A stretch of 64,000 nt of DNA from Candidatus Poribacteria bacterium (GTDB lineage: Bacteria; Poribacteria; WGA-4E; WGA-3G): the NCBI GenBank assembly GCA_022822085.1, contig JAJECK010000130.1, positions 1 to 64,000 on the forward strand, read 5' to 3'. Positions 55,901-63,319 of this stretch are shown in pieces. The notes below the pieces were generated by a model. That model made no database searches. It had not been told where the DNA came from and saw nothing but the letters and a program-made list of their open reading frames with translations. How positions within the stretch are numbered: the stretch's first letter is position 1; each line of letters starts with the position of its first letter. A program made the position numbers and the translations under genes.

Positions 55901-56423
55901 ACGGGTTCGCAGTTATCTTGACGAGTGCCTCAATACACGTTATCACTGCGTCTGGTGCAGCACAGAGTGCCTGATATGTGAATTCAAAGTCGTGCCAACA
56001 TGCGCCATCGTGTTCTGAGGGTATCCCAGTGTATATCTGAATCCCCCATGATGTGAACCAACTATTCTCCCGCCAGCTTCGCGTACGTTGGCGTTCTAAA
56101 AAACGATCACCGCCTAAGTCCTTCGGACCGCTGTCATTCTCTGGAGCGTGCCCAATCGGCATAAAGGAGATGTTCGCGCGCTCAAGGTCATCAAGCATCA
56201 CAAAGTTTTGGCGAGAGCAGTGTACCTTAAAATGATAAAAATTGCGCTTATACAATGCAGGTGTTACAACTGTTTTTCGTTGTCTGCGTGTTTTTTTGTG
56301 TCGTTGGTGGCAACGTTCTATTATGTCTTTCCATGAGTTCATAGCATGCTGTCTCTGATCGTGTTTGTAGGTGGTTTCACATTGATCAACAGTGTAGCGT
56401 AAAACCTGCCTTTTATCAAGCAT
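52965..56423 (-). CDS. Very large orphan protein with a cysteine cluster and C-terminal winged-helix-like domain
   Basis: I do not recognise the family of this 1152-residue protein. The N-terminal 250 residues contain WGIQIYTGIPSEHDGACWHD and NPLLVLTKSGSLRFSCRVP, faintly primase/polymerase-like. Cys510, 516, 531, 534 and 540 (CEDADRC, then CPQCPVYTEC) could hold an iron-sulfur cluster or zinc, and the following region (ERICIIDHRKIDIG, then VVWMVGTPFWPQSTIW and KKIVLMTSLALPN) is reminiscent of a helicase lacking a clear Walker A. The C-terminus (ADSSREKVEQVLGCSARQAN, then SELLAAIDGHPKSIDNELRS) looks like winged-helix DNA binding. It seems richer in GC than its surroundings and adjoins transposase debris, suggesting acquisition. 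An alternative start is Met28 (56342). Confidence 0.7.
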   Translation of the reverse strand: MLDKRQVLRYTVDQCETTYKHDQRQHAMNSWKDIIERCHQRHKKTRRQRKTVVTPALYKRNFYHFKVHCSRQNFVMLDDLERANISFMPIGHAPENDSGPKDLGGDRFLERQRTRSWRENSWFTSWGIQIYTGIPSEHDGACWHDFEFTYQALCAAPDAVITCIEALVKITANPLLVLTKSGSLRFSCRVPDYLHSDTTAAKLYIYKHTPTPENPHYRDVYLEIRGKNGYSRWDTRYEILCGDLLDPPVIAKELLFVPINTLRDVLHAPEPSGETPDEPTITAPSTLGSDDLDLAKEAFLKRGFTYIKQDADFHHWVFHGNEGGTVYAWLWEDQGTIWVRASTPINGLMMRGMPITSIWDDTGIAAPAIAGMPITDKKLAVREGKLSPLAIKRPKPELPAEVPAKEVDAAQKENTDWIRRVLDMDARVIGINTDTNPDTNNEVESYLRSGGAICLNIPNRRLAAAVERRYEALKLPSFARWKARMYRWEEVKDIPIDERMATPFERGNPCEDADRCRTYGLKGGEPQESICPQCPVYTECQQRGYLSQIRLLQDAKAQISPTHQLFLDPQHAKALEEILDPTDEPERICIIDHRKIDIGDLFLRCEFSKNTLEQWTANWRGMALGNFTDALLNVLEPEGYPNEDPTARIREAVEAFQQHEQDIVRQMCQINVQGKVIEHTTVDPETGSELARLRITFEGGASADIPVDAEAEDRLRANGVPCFSFKPFALNENIQIPMPMATAVALGVLDTSTVEKILKFPTVCRHPNWTFWHQLKRFFSHYKRGIDAPMQWNGEKLSFRVPPVLHPSVKRLLLISPTLSEHYLRKVFPSEQIEFVRTQPTPWVTGNRVFQLRTDRTILNDDNNWDVLSLSKTGERFFTGICAEIERDLSVQHAIVVNTPIPKFLADLTEKENVCFVKDFKMLHEEDTEFETAQVVWMVGTPFWPQSTIWRQAQMLFGNDKKPLSYERTSKSVHYKDERVQEVYQQNIVSLLTRIIGQIGLNRLSDKKIVLMTSLALPNITDRPETLLFDWTDFEIAGGLDKLPEVIATRERFETEASNLTADSSREKVEQVLGCSARQANRMLQKLRGGKPLRVPYREQIFSLLAKGEKRTSELLAAIDGHPKSIDNELRSLVTKGEIERVRRGVYSLPKE

Positions 56424-56788
56424 TTATGAGTATTGTAGGTGTGTAATATTGGACAAACAAGAATCGAAGAAGCTTGAGTTTCAGAACAGTGTAAATCCAA
56501 GACGCGCCATAATATCCATATTAAGTCAAATTAATTTTAATTGAAATATATTTAATATAATATTATAATAGACTTATAATGGATTATGTTGTGTTGATCG
56601 ATCGCTCTTGTAGGTTGGGGAGAACCTGCGAAACCCACACATTTTGAATCTTAGATTACACGGATGCTGCAGATTTCATAATATCGGGCTTGAACATCTT
56701 CCCCACAAGAATCGGTGAAATTTACGCTTCAGAAAATATTATTACAAACATTTATTCAACGACAATAAATTCCAAAGGGAAGTATATT
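56424..56788. other. Divergent intergenic region with degenerate repeats
   Basis: About 365 bases between two divergent genes. It contains a very AT-rich stretch (56520-56580) with a strong promoter, a short hairpin-like segment around 56610-56640 (AGGTT...AACCT, plus a GGTTTC-type partner), and a degenerate piece of the AATCCGCG/GATTACACGG repeat (56646-56665). No gene is supported. Confidence 0.5.
56541..56569 (+). promoter_or_regulatory. Candidate promoter of the cadherin/dockerin protein gene
   Basis: TTGAAA (56541-56546), a 17-base spacer and a perfect TATAAT (56564-56569). The start codon at 56789 would have a leader of about 210 bases. The surrounding tract is so AT-rich that chance matches are possible. 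Confidence 0.45.
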
Positions 56789-59506
56789 ATGAAAAAACGA
56801 AATGTAAACCGAAAAATCATCTTATTAGTTTTGACGGTGATGTTATTAGGTTTTGGTGTAGCAGGTATGGTATCTGCAGATCATGTGACGGGTGTGCCGC
56901 ACTATCATAATGATAGCACGACCCGCTCCGTAGCGGAAAACACGCCTGCGGGCAAAAACATTGGCAATCAGGTATCAGCACATAGCACTGGGGCTTACTA
57001 CCGGTATGTGCTCGGCGGCACAGATGCCGGATCATTTGACATTAAATCCAATAACGGTCAGTTGAAAACGAAAGCCGCATTAGACTATGAAACGAAGTCC
57101 TCCTATACGGTAACAGTCACTGTCCAATCGGGTACTCTTAGTTCCGCATCAGATGCTGTTTCAGGTCCTATCATTTCAAGTTGGCGCGATAGAGACTCAA
57201 TCACGGTTACAATCAACATCACGGATGTGGTGTGGGGATTTCATGAAGGAGACAGCACAACGCGAGAAATCGCGGAAAACACTGCAGCAGGTGTAAACAT
57301 CGGTAGTCCAGTGACAGCTGAGCATGGCAACACTTACAAATATGCGGTTTTGGGTACGGATTCCAATTCATTTGACATTGACTCCAGTACCGGTCAGTTA
57401 AAGACAAAGGCGGCGTTGGACTATGAAACCAAATCCGTCTATACGGTAACAGTCGGTATCCAAAAGCAGATTCACGGACCCAGAAGAACTTATTGGATCA
57501 GTGAGGATACCATCGCGGTCACCATCAACGTCACGGATGTTGACGAACCTGTTGCACCCGTATTTAACGCGACAGGCGACGTTGTCGACCTCTATGTGGT
57601 AGAGAATACGGAGGCAGATGTCAATATAGGTGACCCTGTGGATGCTACAGATGCGAACGGGGATACGCTTACCTACTCTATCAGCGGTATCAACAAAGAT
57701 AAGGTTACTATTAATAGTAGTACCGGTCAGTTGAAAACAAAAGACCCATTAAACCATGAAAATGAAGCAGTCTTTGCGGTCCAGGTCACCGTTAGTGATG
57801 GCACGCATTCTGTGAATATGGCTGTTCGTATCAACGTCACAAATGTGAACGAAGCACCGATGTTCGCCAGTGAGACAACGACAAGGTCATTCCCTACAAA
57901 ATTGGCGCAAACCTCAAATTTCGACGATCCAGTGACGGCAATAGATCCGGACATTACCGATCGTAATCCTAATGATGCTAACCCTGAAACTGATGCGGAT
58001 GACAGCTTGACCTATAGCCTCATCGGCACCGATGCATCTTCGTTTAGCATTGATTCTGCAACCGGGCAGTTGTCAACTGCAGCACTCCTTGACGAAGACG
58101 GTAATTCATCATATCAAGTCACGGTAACAGCCTCTGATGGCACCCTCTCCGGTTCAATCGCGGTTACCATCAACCAGGTGCCGTGGGAGAGACCCACCAC
58201 CCCTATTCAAGTTCCATCAGCAGACTCTGAGACGACTGAAACACCCTCTGAGGCAGACACAGCACCGCCGATTAGCAGTATTGAAATATCGCAGCTTGTG
58301 TCCCTGCTAACGATGGATAAGGTTATCATCAATGAAATCTTTAACGGTTCTAACGATGTGAATGATTGGTTAGAGTTCCGTAATATCAGTGGTACTTTTA
58401 TTGATTTCACGGGTTGGCAACTCAGTATTCATTCTGAGTCTGGCATGAAATCGGTTATGTTCCCAGAAGGGACGATGCTGCCTGCAGGGGAAGTGATACT
58501 GCTTGTGAACATGGATCCGAGTGCGCCTGAAAGTCCATTAGCGGATGTGAGTGATGGGTCTGTTCATTATGTCGTAGATGATACCTTCAATTTACCGCAA
58601 ATGGATTTTGCTTTAATTCTGCAGAGTTCCGATGGCGGATACGAAGATAGTGTGGGCAATTATTTTCCGAACCGTGCAATGAAACCGGACACAGCTCCAC
58701 CATTGACAGCAGATATGGCGTGGTATCGTGCCAAGCCTGCTGTGATTGGGTATCAAATGGAGGCATGGGTTGCAAGTGGGTATCGATTTGGGCGCGGTTA
58801 TGACGATGGCACCCCCGAAGCCATAGCACTCGGTTCGCCCGGCTACCTGCACAGTATCCCCGGGGATTTGAATGACGATGGTGTCGTCAACATCCAGGAT
58901 TTAGTGTTGGTCGCATCCAAATTTGGACAGACCGGTGGGATAGCGGACCTCAATAACGATGGCACTGTCAATATACAAGATTTAGTAATGGTCGCAAGTA
59001 GATTCGGTAGTAGTGCTGCTGCGCCATCAGCCAAGACACTTCACGCCTCGCATGTGCAGCACTGGTTGAAACTCGCTGAACGAGAGGTAGGCGGGAACGC
59101 CGATTCCCGATTGTCGCGATTCGGAGATCGCTCCTACAAAGAGGGTATTGGAGATCACACCTACCAGAAAGGTATTGAGGTGCTGGAACAACTTTTAGCG
59201 ACTTTGATACCGAAATCGTCAGCCTTGTTACCAAACTTCCCCAATCCATTTAACCCTGAGACGTGGATACCTTATCGCTTAGCTAAGTCCGCGGATGTGC
59301 AGATAAGTATCTATGATACACAGGGTAATGTTGTGCGACGACTCGATATGGGACATCGTTCTGCTGGGATGTATCAAACGCGCACCCGGGCGGCGTATTG
59401 GAATGGCAAAAATGATGTCGGTGAGTCTGTTGCAAGTGGTGTCTATTTCTACACACTCACCGCAGGTGACTTTACTGCCACGCGTAAGATGTTGATTTTG
59501 AAATAG
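56789..59506 (+). CDS. Secreted modular protein: cadherin-like repeats, lamin-tail domain, dockerin, FlgD-like C-terminus
   Basis: A 905-residue protein. After a signal peptide (residues 1-32, ending MVSADH) come about four cadherin-like repeats (VAENTPAGKNIG...LDYETKSSYTVTVTV and copies). A lamin-tail domain follows (VIINEIFNGSNDVNDWLEF to LQSSDGGYEDSVGNYF), then two dockerin-like EF-hands (DLNDDGVVNIQDLVLVASKF and DLNNDGTVNIQDLVMVASRF). The last 90 residues are the FlgD-like beta-sandwich LLPNFPNPFNPETWIPYR...GVYFYTL...RKMLILK, resembling type IX sorting tails. The ATG at 56789 has AAAGGGA upstream. A dispersed DNA repeat is translated in frame between dockerin and tail. Likely a calcium-dependent surface adhesin. 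Confidence 0.88.
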   Translation: MKKRNVNRKIILLVLTVMLLGFGVAGMVSADHVTGVPHYHNDSTTRSVAENTPAGKNIGNQVSAHSTGAYYRYVLGGTDAGSFDIKSNNGQLKTKAALDYETKSSYTVTVTVQSGTLSSASDAVSGPIISSWRDRDSITVTINITDVVWGFHEGDSTTREIAENTAAGVNIGSPVTAEHGNTYKYAVLGTDSNSFDIDSSTGQLKTKAALDYETKSVYTVTVGIQKQIHGPRRTYWISEDTIAVTINVTDVDEPVAPVFNATGDVVDLYVVENTEADVNIGDPVDATDANGDTLTYSISGINKDKVTINSSTGQLKTKDPLNHENEAVFAVQVTVSDGTHSVNMAVRINVTNVNEAPMFASETTTRSFPTKLAQTSNFDDPVTAIDPDITDRNPNDANPETDADDSLTYSLIGTDASSFSIDSATGQLSTAALLDEDGNSSYQVTVTASDGTLSGSIAVTINQVPWERPTTPIQVPSADSETTETPSEADTAPPISSIEISQLVSLLTMDKVIINEIFNGSNDVNDWLEFRNISGTFIDFTGWQLSIHSESGMKSVMFPEGTMLPAGEVILLVNMDPSAPESPLADVSDGSVHYVVDDTFNLPQMDFALILQSSDGGYEDSVGNYFPNRAMKPDTAPPLTADMAWYRAKPAVIGYQMEAWVASGYRFGRGYDDGTPEAIALGSPGYLHSIPGDLNDDGVVNIQDLVLVASKFGQTGGIADLNNDGTVNIQDLVMVASRFGSSAAAPSAKTLHASHVQHWLKLAEREVGGNADSRLSRFGDRSYKEGIGDHTYQKGIEVLEQLLATLIPKSSALLPNFPNPFNPETWIPYRLAKSADVQISIYDTQGNVVRRLDMGHRSAGMYQTRTRAAYWNGKNDVGESVASGVYFYTLTAGDFTATRKMLILK
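59113..59137 (-). repeat. Dispersed palindromic repeat, copy inside a coding sequence
   Basis: These 25 bases are the exact reverse complement of 6215-6239. In frame they encode about nine residues (SRFGDRSYK-like stretch). A second, diverged half-copy (GGAGATCACACCTACCAGAA) follows at about 59150, giving the protein a tandem GDRSYKEGI / GDHTYQKGI. The homologous linker of the next gene lacks this segment. Confidence 0.75.
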
Positions 59507-59535
59507 AATCATCGGTTGACCTATCAAGAGAACAC

Positions 59536-62500
59536 ATGAGAAAAATCCTTCTTTTCGTATCAATCATATCTCTTATTTCAATAATCAACTCACTTATGTG
59601 TTTTGCACAAAACGTTTCACATTCGTACGTTCCTAAAGATGCAAAAGCGCGTTTAGGGAAGGGGAGAGTAAATGAAATTACTTTTTCGATAGACAGGACG
59701 CGACTTCTGGTAGCAACGACTATCGGAATTTGGAACTATAATATAGACACTGGTGAAGAGATGCCTTTACTTAGTGAATATACAGATTTTATAGCAAGTA
59801 CCGCGTTTTCTCCTGATGGAAACGTTCTTGCAAGTGCAAATGAAGATGGTACCGTCCGTTTATGGGATGCGGAAACAGGGGAACGGATTGAAATCCTCTC
59901 TGCACACACTGACAGAGTAAGTGCGGTGGCGTATTCACCGGTTGAAAGCACAATTGCAAGTGGTAGTTGGGATAATACAGTACGCTTGTGGGATCTTCGT
60001 ACGAACCAACTCAAAACAACCCTCGTAGGACACACACGTTGGGTGACTTCCATTGCTTATTCGCCTGATGGCAAAAGGCTTGTCAGTGGAAGTGAGGACA
60101 GTTCGGTGCGCGTATGGGACACTCATACTGGACAACCTATCTTTACGCTTACAGATCATACTGGATGGGTATCTTCTGTAGCATTTTCTCCAAATGGAAG
60201 ATGGTTAGCAAGTGGCAGTAGTGATAACACAGTACGTCTATGGGATGCTGAAACAGGGGGTCCAATTACGACGCTAATAGGACATACAGATTCAGTAACA
60301 TCTATTACATATTCACCTGATAGTAAATGGATAGTGAGTGGTAGTTCAGACAAGACGGTGCGTATGTGGAGTGCGGAAACGGGCGATCCTATCCATATCT
60401 TCACAGAACATACAAAAGGTATCACTTCCATCACGTTTTCTCATGATGGTACAATTTTTGCCAGTGGAAGTGAAGACGGTACGGTCCTTGTGTGGGATGT
60501 CAACACATGGGAACCCACTGTTACATTGGTGGGGTATACCAGCAGTAAGATTTCTGTTGCGTATTCAAAAGATGGAACTATCCTTGTGAATGGGAGTGAA
60601 GATGGAAAAATACACTTATGGAATGCGGAAACAGGACAGCTCTTAACTACATTTGCTGCACACCCTGAGCGGGTTGCATCTATTGTATTTTCACCGGACG
60701 GTCGTACTATTGTCAGTAGCGGTGGATATCGTGACAACGAAGTTCGGTTATGGGATACGAAAACACACCAACTCAAATCTACACTTATGGGAGATAGTTT
60801 TGCAGTTTATAGTGTTGCGTTTTCACCGAAAGGTAACACGTTTGCAAGTGGCGGAGAAGATAAAAACCTTCATTTATGGGATGCCAAAACAGGACAACAC
60901 ATAGCAGCGTTACCGGGACATACTTGGAGAATTCTGAGCGTCGCATTTTCAGAAGATGGTAACACAATCGTAACTGGGAGTCGGGATAATACAGTACGAT
61001 TGTGGGATGTCCAAACAAAAACACTCAAGCACACGCTTAAAGGACACACGGATAGGGTTTTTAGTGTTGCAATTTCCCCTGATGGCAGCACGATTGCGAG
61101 TGGGAGTAGAGACAGTACAGTGCGATTATGGGATGCGAAGACAGCGGAACCTAAAGCTGAGTTAATAGGACATACGCACAGTGTTCGTTCAGTTGCATTT
61201 TCACCGGACAGTCGCACAATTGCCAGTGGTGGAGAGGACGGAATTGTGCGACTGTGGGAAACCGAGACAGGATATTCCATTGGATATCTTATTGGACATG
61301 CACATATAGTTCGTTCAGTTGCGTTCTCACCGGATGGCAGTACGCTTGCGAGTGGAAGTCAAGATGGTACTGTGATTTTGTGGGATATCGCGAGATTGCG
61401 AACACAAGTTCAAGATCTACAAGAAACAATTTCACAACTACAACAAGACAATAGAGAACAGACTAAAATACGGATAATTTATTTCCATCCAAATGATCAT
61501 CTCCCCCAACAAGGTATTAATGCACAGATAGATAGGATAATGGAGAATGTCCAATTGTTCTACGCTCGTGAAATGAAAGACCACGGCTTTGGCATAAAAA
61601 CCTTTACTTATGAAACTGATGAAGCTGGCAATTTAGTCGTGCATCATGTAGTCGGAAAACACGACGAAGCATATTATCGTGATCAAGTTTATATAAAAGT
61701 AATTGAAGAGATTAATCCGCAATTTCGCATTTCACAGAACATCCTTGTTATTTTTCTGGAGATGAGTGGAAACATTTTTGGTCTCAACATTTGCGGTCTT
61801 GGTGGAGTTCATCCGTCCGGTGGCGGGGCTGCGATGTTTTCTGCCGTAGACGATTGTTTCAGTTTCCGTATTGTTGCTCACGAACTCGGACACGCTTTTG
61901 GTCTGTTTCACGATTTTCGGGAGCCGAATCTGATGTCTGCCAGTAGTGGGTTTTTAGCTAAACTTACTGCATGTGCTGCGGAATTTTTGAATGTACATCC
62001 TGCCTTCAATGTTTCTCAAAGCGACGATACAGTATCTACCAAGATTCAACGTTTTCCACCGCTTTTCACTTCATTAAATACTGCGCGTCTCCGTTTTGAG
62101 GTAACCGATCCAGATGGTTTGTATCAAGCACAGTTCCTTGCATCTTCAACCTTTGAAGATGCGCTCAAAGGAACAAAAGTGTTAGGTTGCAAACGATTAA
62201 ACGGCGAAACAGAGACGATTGAATTTATTATTTCAGATTCAGTCCTTACACCCGGTAGACATGTTGGACTTCAGGTAGTTGATATATTGGGAAATGTGGA
62301 GCGAGATTGGCTTAAAATAGAGGAAGAAACTAAAAACCCACTTGATATTAACGACGATAGTGTCGTAAACATCTTGGACTTGGTAGAAGTTGCCTCCAGT
62401 TTTGGGGAAACCGGAACATCAAATCGTGCAGATGTAAATGGGGATGGTGTTGTCAATATCCAAGACCTTGTCCTCGTTGCTGGTGCAATCGGCACAAGTG

Positions 62501-62949
62501 CTACCGCACCTACGATTAATCCGCAAGTGCTATCAAAATTTACGGCAGCAGATGTCAAAAAATGGTTCTCACAAGCAGAACAGCTGAACCTTACAGATGC
62601 AACATCACTACAAGGTATACTTTTCTTAGAACAACTCTTGGCAGCGTTTACCTCGGAAAAGACATCCCTCTTGCCGAATTATCCAAACCCTTTCAATCCA
62701 GAGACGTGGATACCTTATCAACTCTCTAAGTCTGCGGATGTATCACTCACTATCTACAATATGCGTGGCATTGTGGTGCGGGAGATAAGGTTAGAACATC
62801 AAGCTGCGGGTTTGTATAAAAGTCGTCCCCGTGCTATCCACTCGGATGGTAGAAACGATATAGGTGAACGCGTGGCGAGCGGTGTCTATTTCTATATGCT
62901 TAAGTCTGGGGATTACACTGCTACTCGGAAGCTGATGATACGGAAGTAG
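59536..62949 (+). CDS. Secreted WD40-metzincin-dockerin-FlgD-like fusion protein
   Basis: A 1137-residue multidomain protein. A signal peptide (1-25) is followed by the WD40-family opening DAKARLGKGRVNEITFS and 14 WD40 blades (VRLWDAETG and variants) to about residue 620. A short coiled coil (TQVQDLQETISQLQQDN) leads to a metzincin protease domain. Its zinc motif HExxHxxGxxH reads HELGHAFGLFH (His782, Glu783, His786, His792), with a Met-turn NLMSAS soon after. Two dockerin-like EF-hands (DINDDSVVNILDLVEVASSF, DVNGDGVVNIQDLVLVAGAI) and the FlgD-like tail LLPNYPNPFNPETWIPYQ follow. It is 29 bases downstream of the cadherin-dockerin gene. The last codons and stop overlap a dispersed repeat. Confidence 0.92.
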   Translation: MRKILLFVSIISLISIINSLMCFAQNVSHSYVPKDAKARLGKGRVNEITFSIDRTRLLVATTIGIWNYNIDTGEEMPLLSEYTDFIASTAFSPDGNVLASANEDGTVRLWDAETGERIEILSAHTDRVSAVAYSPVESTIASGSWDNTVRLWDLRTNQLKTTLVGHTRWVTSIAYSPDGKRLVSGSEDSSVRVWDTHTGQPIFTLTDHTGWVSSVAFSPNGRWLASGSSDNTVRLWDAETGGPITTLIGHTDSVTSITYSPDSKWIVSGSSDKTVRMWSAETGDPIHIFTEHTKGITSITFSHDGTIFASGSEDGTVLVWDVNTWEPTVTLVGYTSSKISVAYSKDGTILVNGSEDGKIHLWNAETGQLLTTFAAHPERVASIVFSPDGRTIVSSGGYRDNEVRLWDTKTHQLKSTLMGDSFAVYSVAFSPKGNTFASGGEDKNLHLWDAKTGQHIAALPGHTWRILSVAFSEDGNTIVTGSRDNTVRLWDVQTKTLKHTLKGHTDRVFSVAISPDGSTIASGSRDSTVRLWDAKTAEPKAELIGHTHSVRSVAFSPDSRTIASGGEDGIVRLWETETGYSIGYLIGHAHIVRSVAFSPDGSTLASGSQDGTVILWDIARLRTQVQDLQETISQLQQDNREQTKIRIIYFHPNDHLPQQGINAQIDRIMENVQLFYAREMKDHGFGIKTFTYETDEAGNLVVHHVVGKHDEAYYRDQVYIKVIEEINPQFRISQNILVIFLEMSGNIFGLNICGLGGVHPSGGGAAMFSAVDDCFSFRIVAHELGHAFGLFHDFREPNLMSASSGFLAKLTACAAEFLNVHPAFNVSQSDDTVSTKIQRFPPLFTSLNTARLRFEVTDPDGLYQAQFLASSTFEDALKGTKVLGCKRLNGETETIEFIISDSVLTPGRHVGLQVVDILGNVERDWLKIEEETKNPLDINDDSVVNILDLVEVASSFGETGTSNRADVNGDGVVNIQDLVLVAGAIGTSATAPTINPQVLSKFTAADVKKWFSQAEQLNLTDATSLQGILFLEQLLAAFTSEKTSLLPNYPNPFNPETWIPYQLSKSADVSLTIYNMRGIVVREIRLEHQAAGLYKSRPRAIHSDGRNDIGERVASGVYFYMLKSGDYTATRKLMIRK

Positions 62950-63130
62950 GAGCGATCTCTCACATTCTGAATCTCGGATTACACGGATTACGCGGATTAC
63001 GCGGATTTTAAGTCTCTCTTTCATCAGGTGTGTTTTCAAAGCAGATGGATAGATTAGTCCAAGAATGCATATAAAAAAAGAAAACTAATCCGCGCAATCC
63101 GTGAAATCCGAGATAATCCGAGATTCTCAC
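62946..63130. repeat. Composite repeat: GGAGCGATC half-element plus inverted GATTACGCGG repeats
   Basis: 62946-62959 repeats the first 14 bases of the palindromic element at 6215 and contains the stop codon of the preceding gene (62947-62949). Next, 62969-63007 has units of ATTACACGG and ATTACGCGG in tandem, and 63087-63130 is their imperfect reverse complement (AATCCGCGCAATCCGTGAAA). The 80 bases between the arms encode nothing recognised. Diverged pieces recur at 52435-52461 (23 of 26 bases matching 63087-63112) and near 56646. Confidence 0.7.
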
Positions 63131-63139
63131 AATGACCTA

Positions 63140-63286
63140 ATACCATTTCTACTTTATAATGGCCCCTTTTTCGTCCGTCGGGTATAGGGACGACCCCTGC
63201 CCTGATAAACACACTCAATACAGGGAGGGTTTCGTGCCTCTACCCGACGGACGGAAGAATGGTCCAAAAATAATTAGAATTGGTAT
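63140..63286. repeat. Dispersed 147 bp MITE-like element (ATACCATTTCTAC copy 2)
   Basis: The outer ends are near-perfect inverted repeats of 12 bases (63140-63151 and 63275-63286, one mismatch). A perfect 13-base inner pair, CGTCCGTCGGGTA, lies at 63172-63184 and 63241-63253. The left third matches copy 1 at 26832-26886 on the other strand. It encodes no protein and lies 33 bases before the next gene's start codon, so it may affect that gene's expression. Confidence 0.75.
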
Positions 63287-63319
63287 AAGATTCAACATTA
63301 TAAGGGGACAATTTATCTT

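Noticed and set aside
59113-59160. Treating the extra linker in the 905-residue protein as an ordinary flexible linker
   Set aside because: Its DNA matches an intergenic repeat exactly over 25 bases, which is far better explained by insertion.
62969-63130. CRISPR array from the repeated ATTACGCGG units
   Set aside because: The units are only about 9-12 bases, contiguous and partly inverted, with no spacers.
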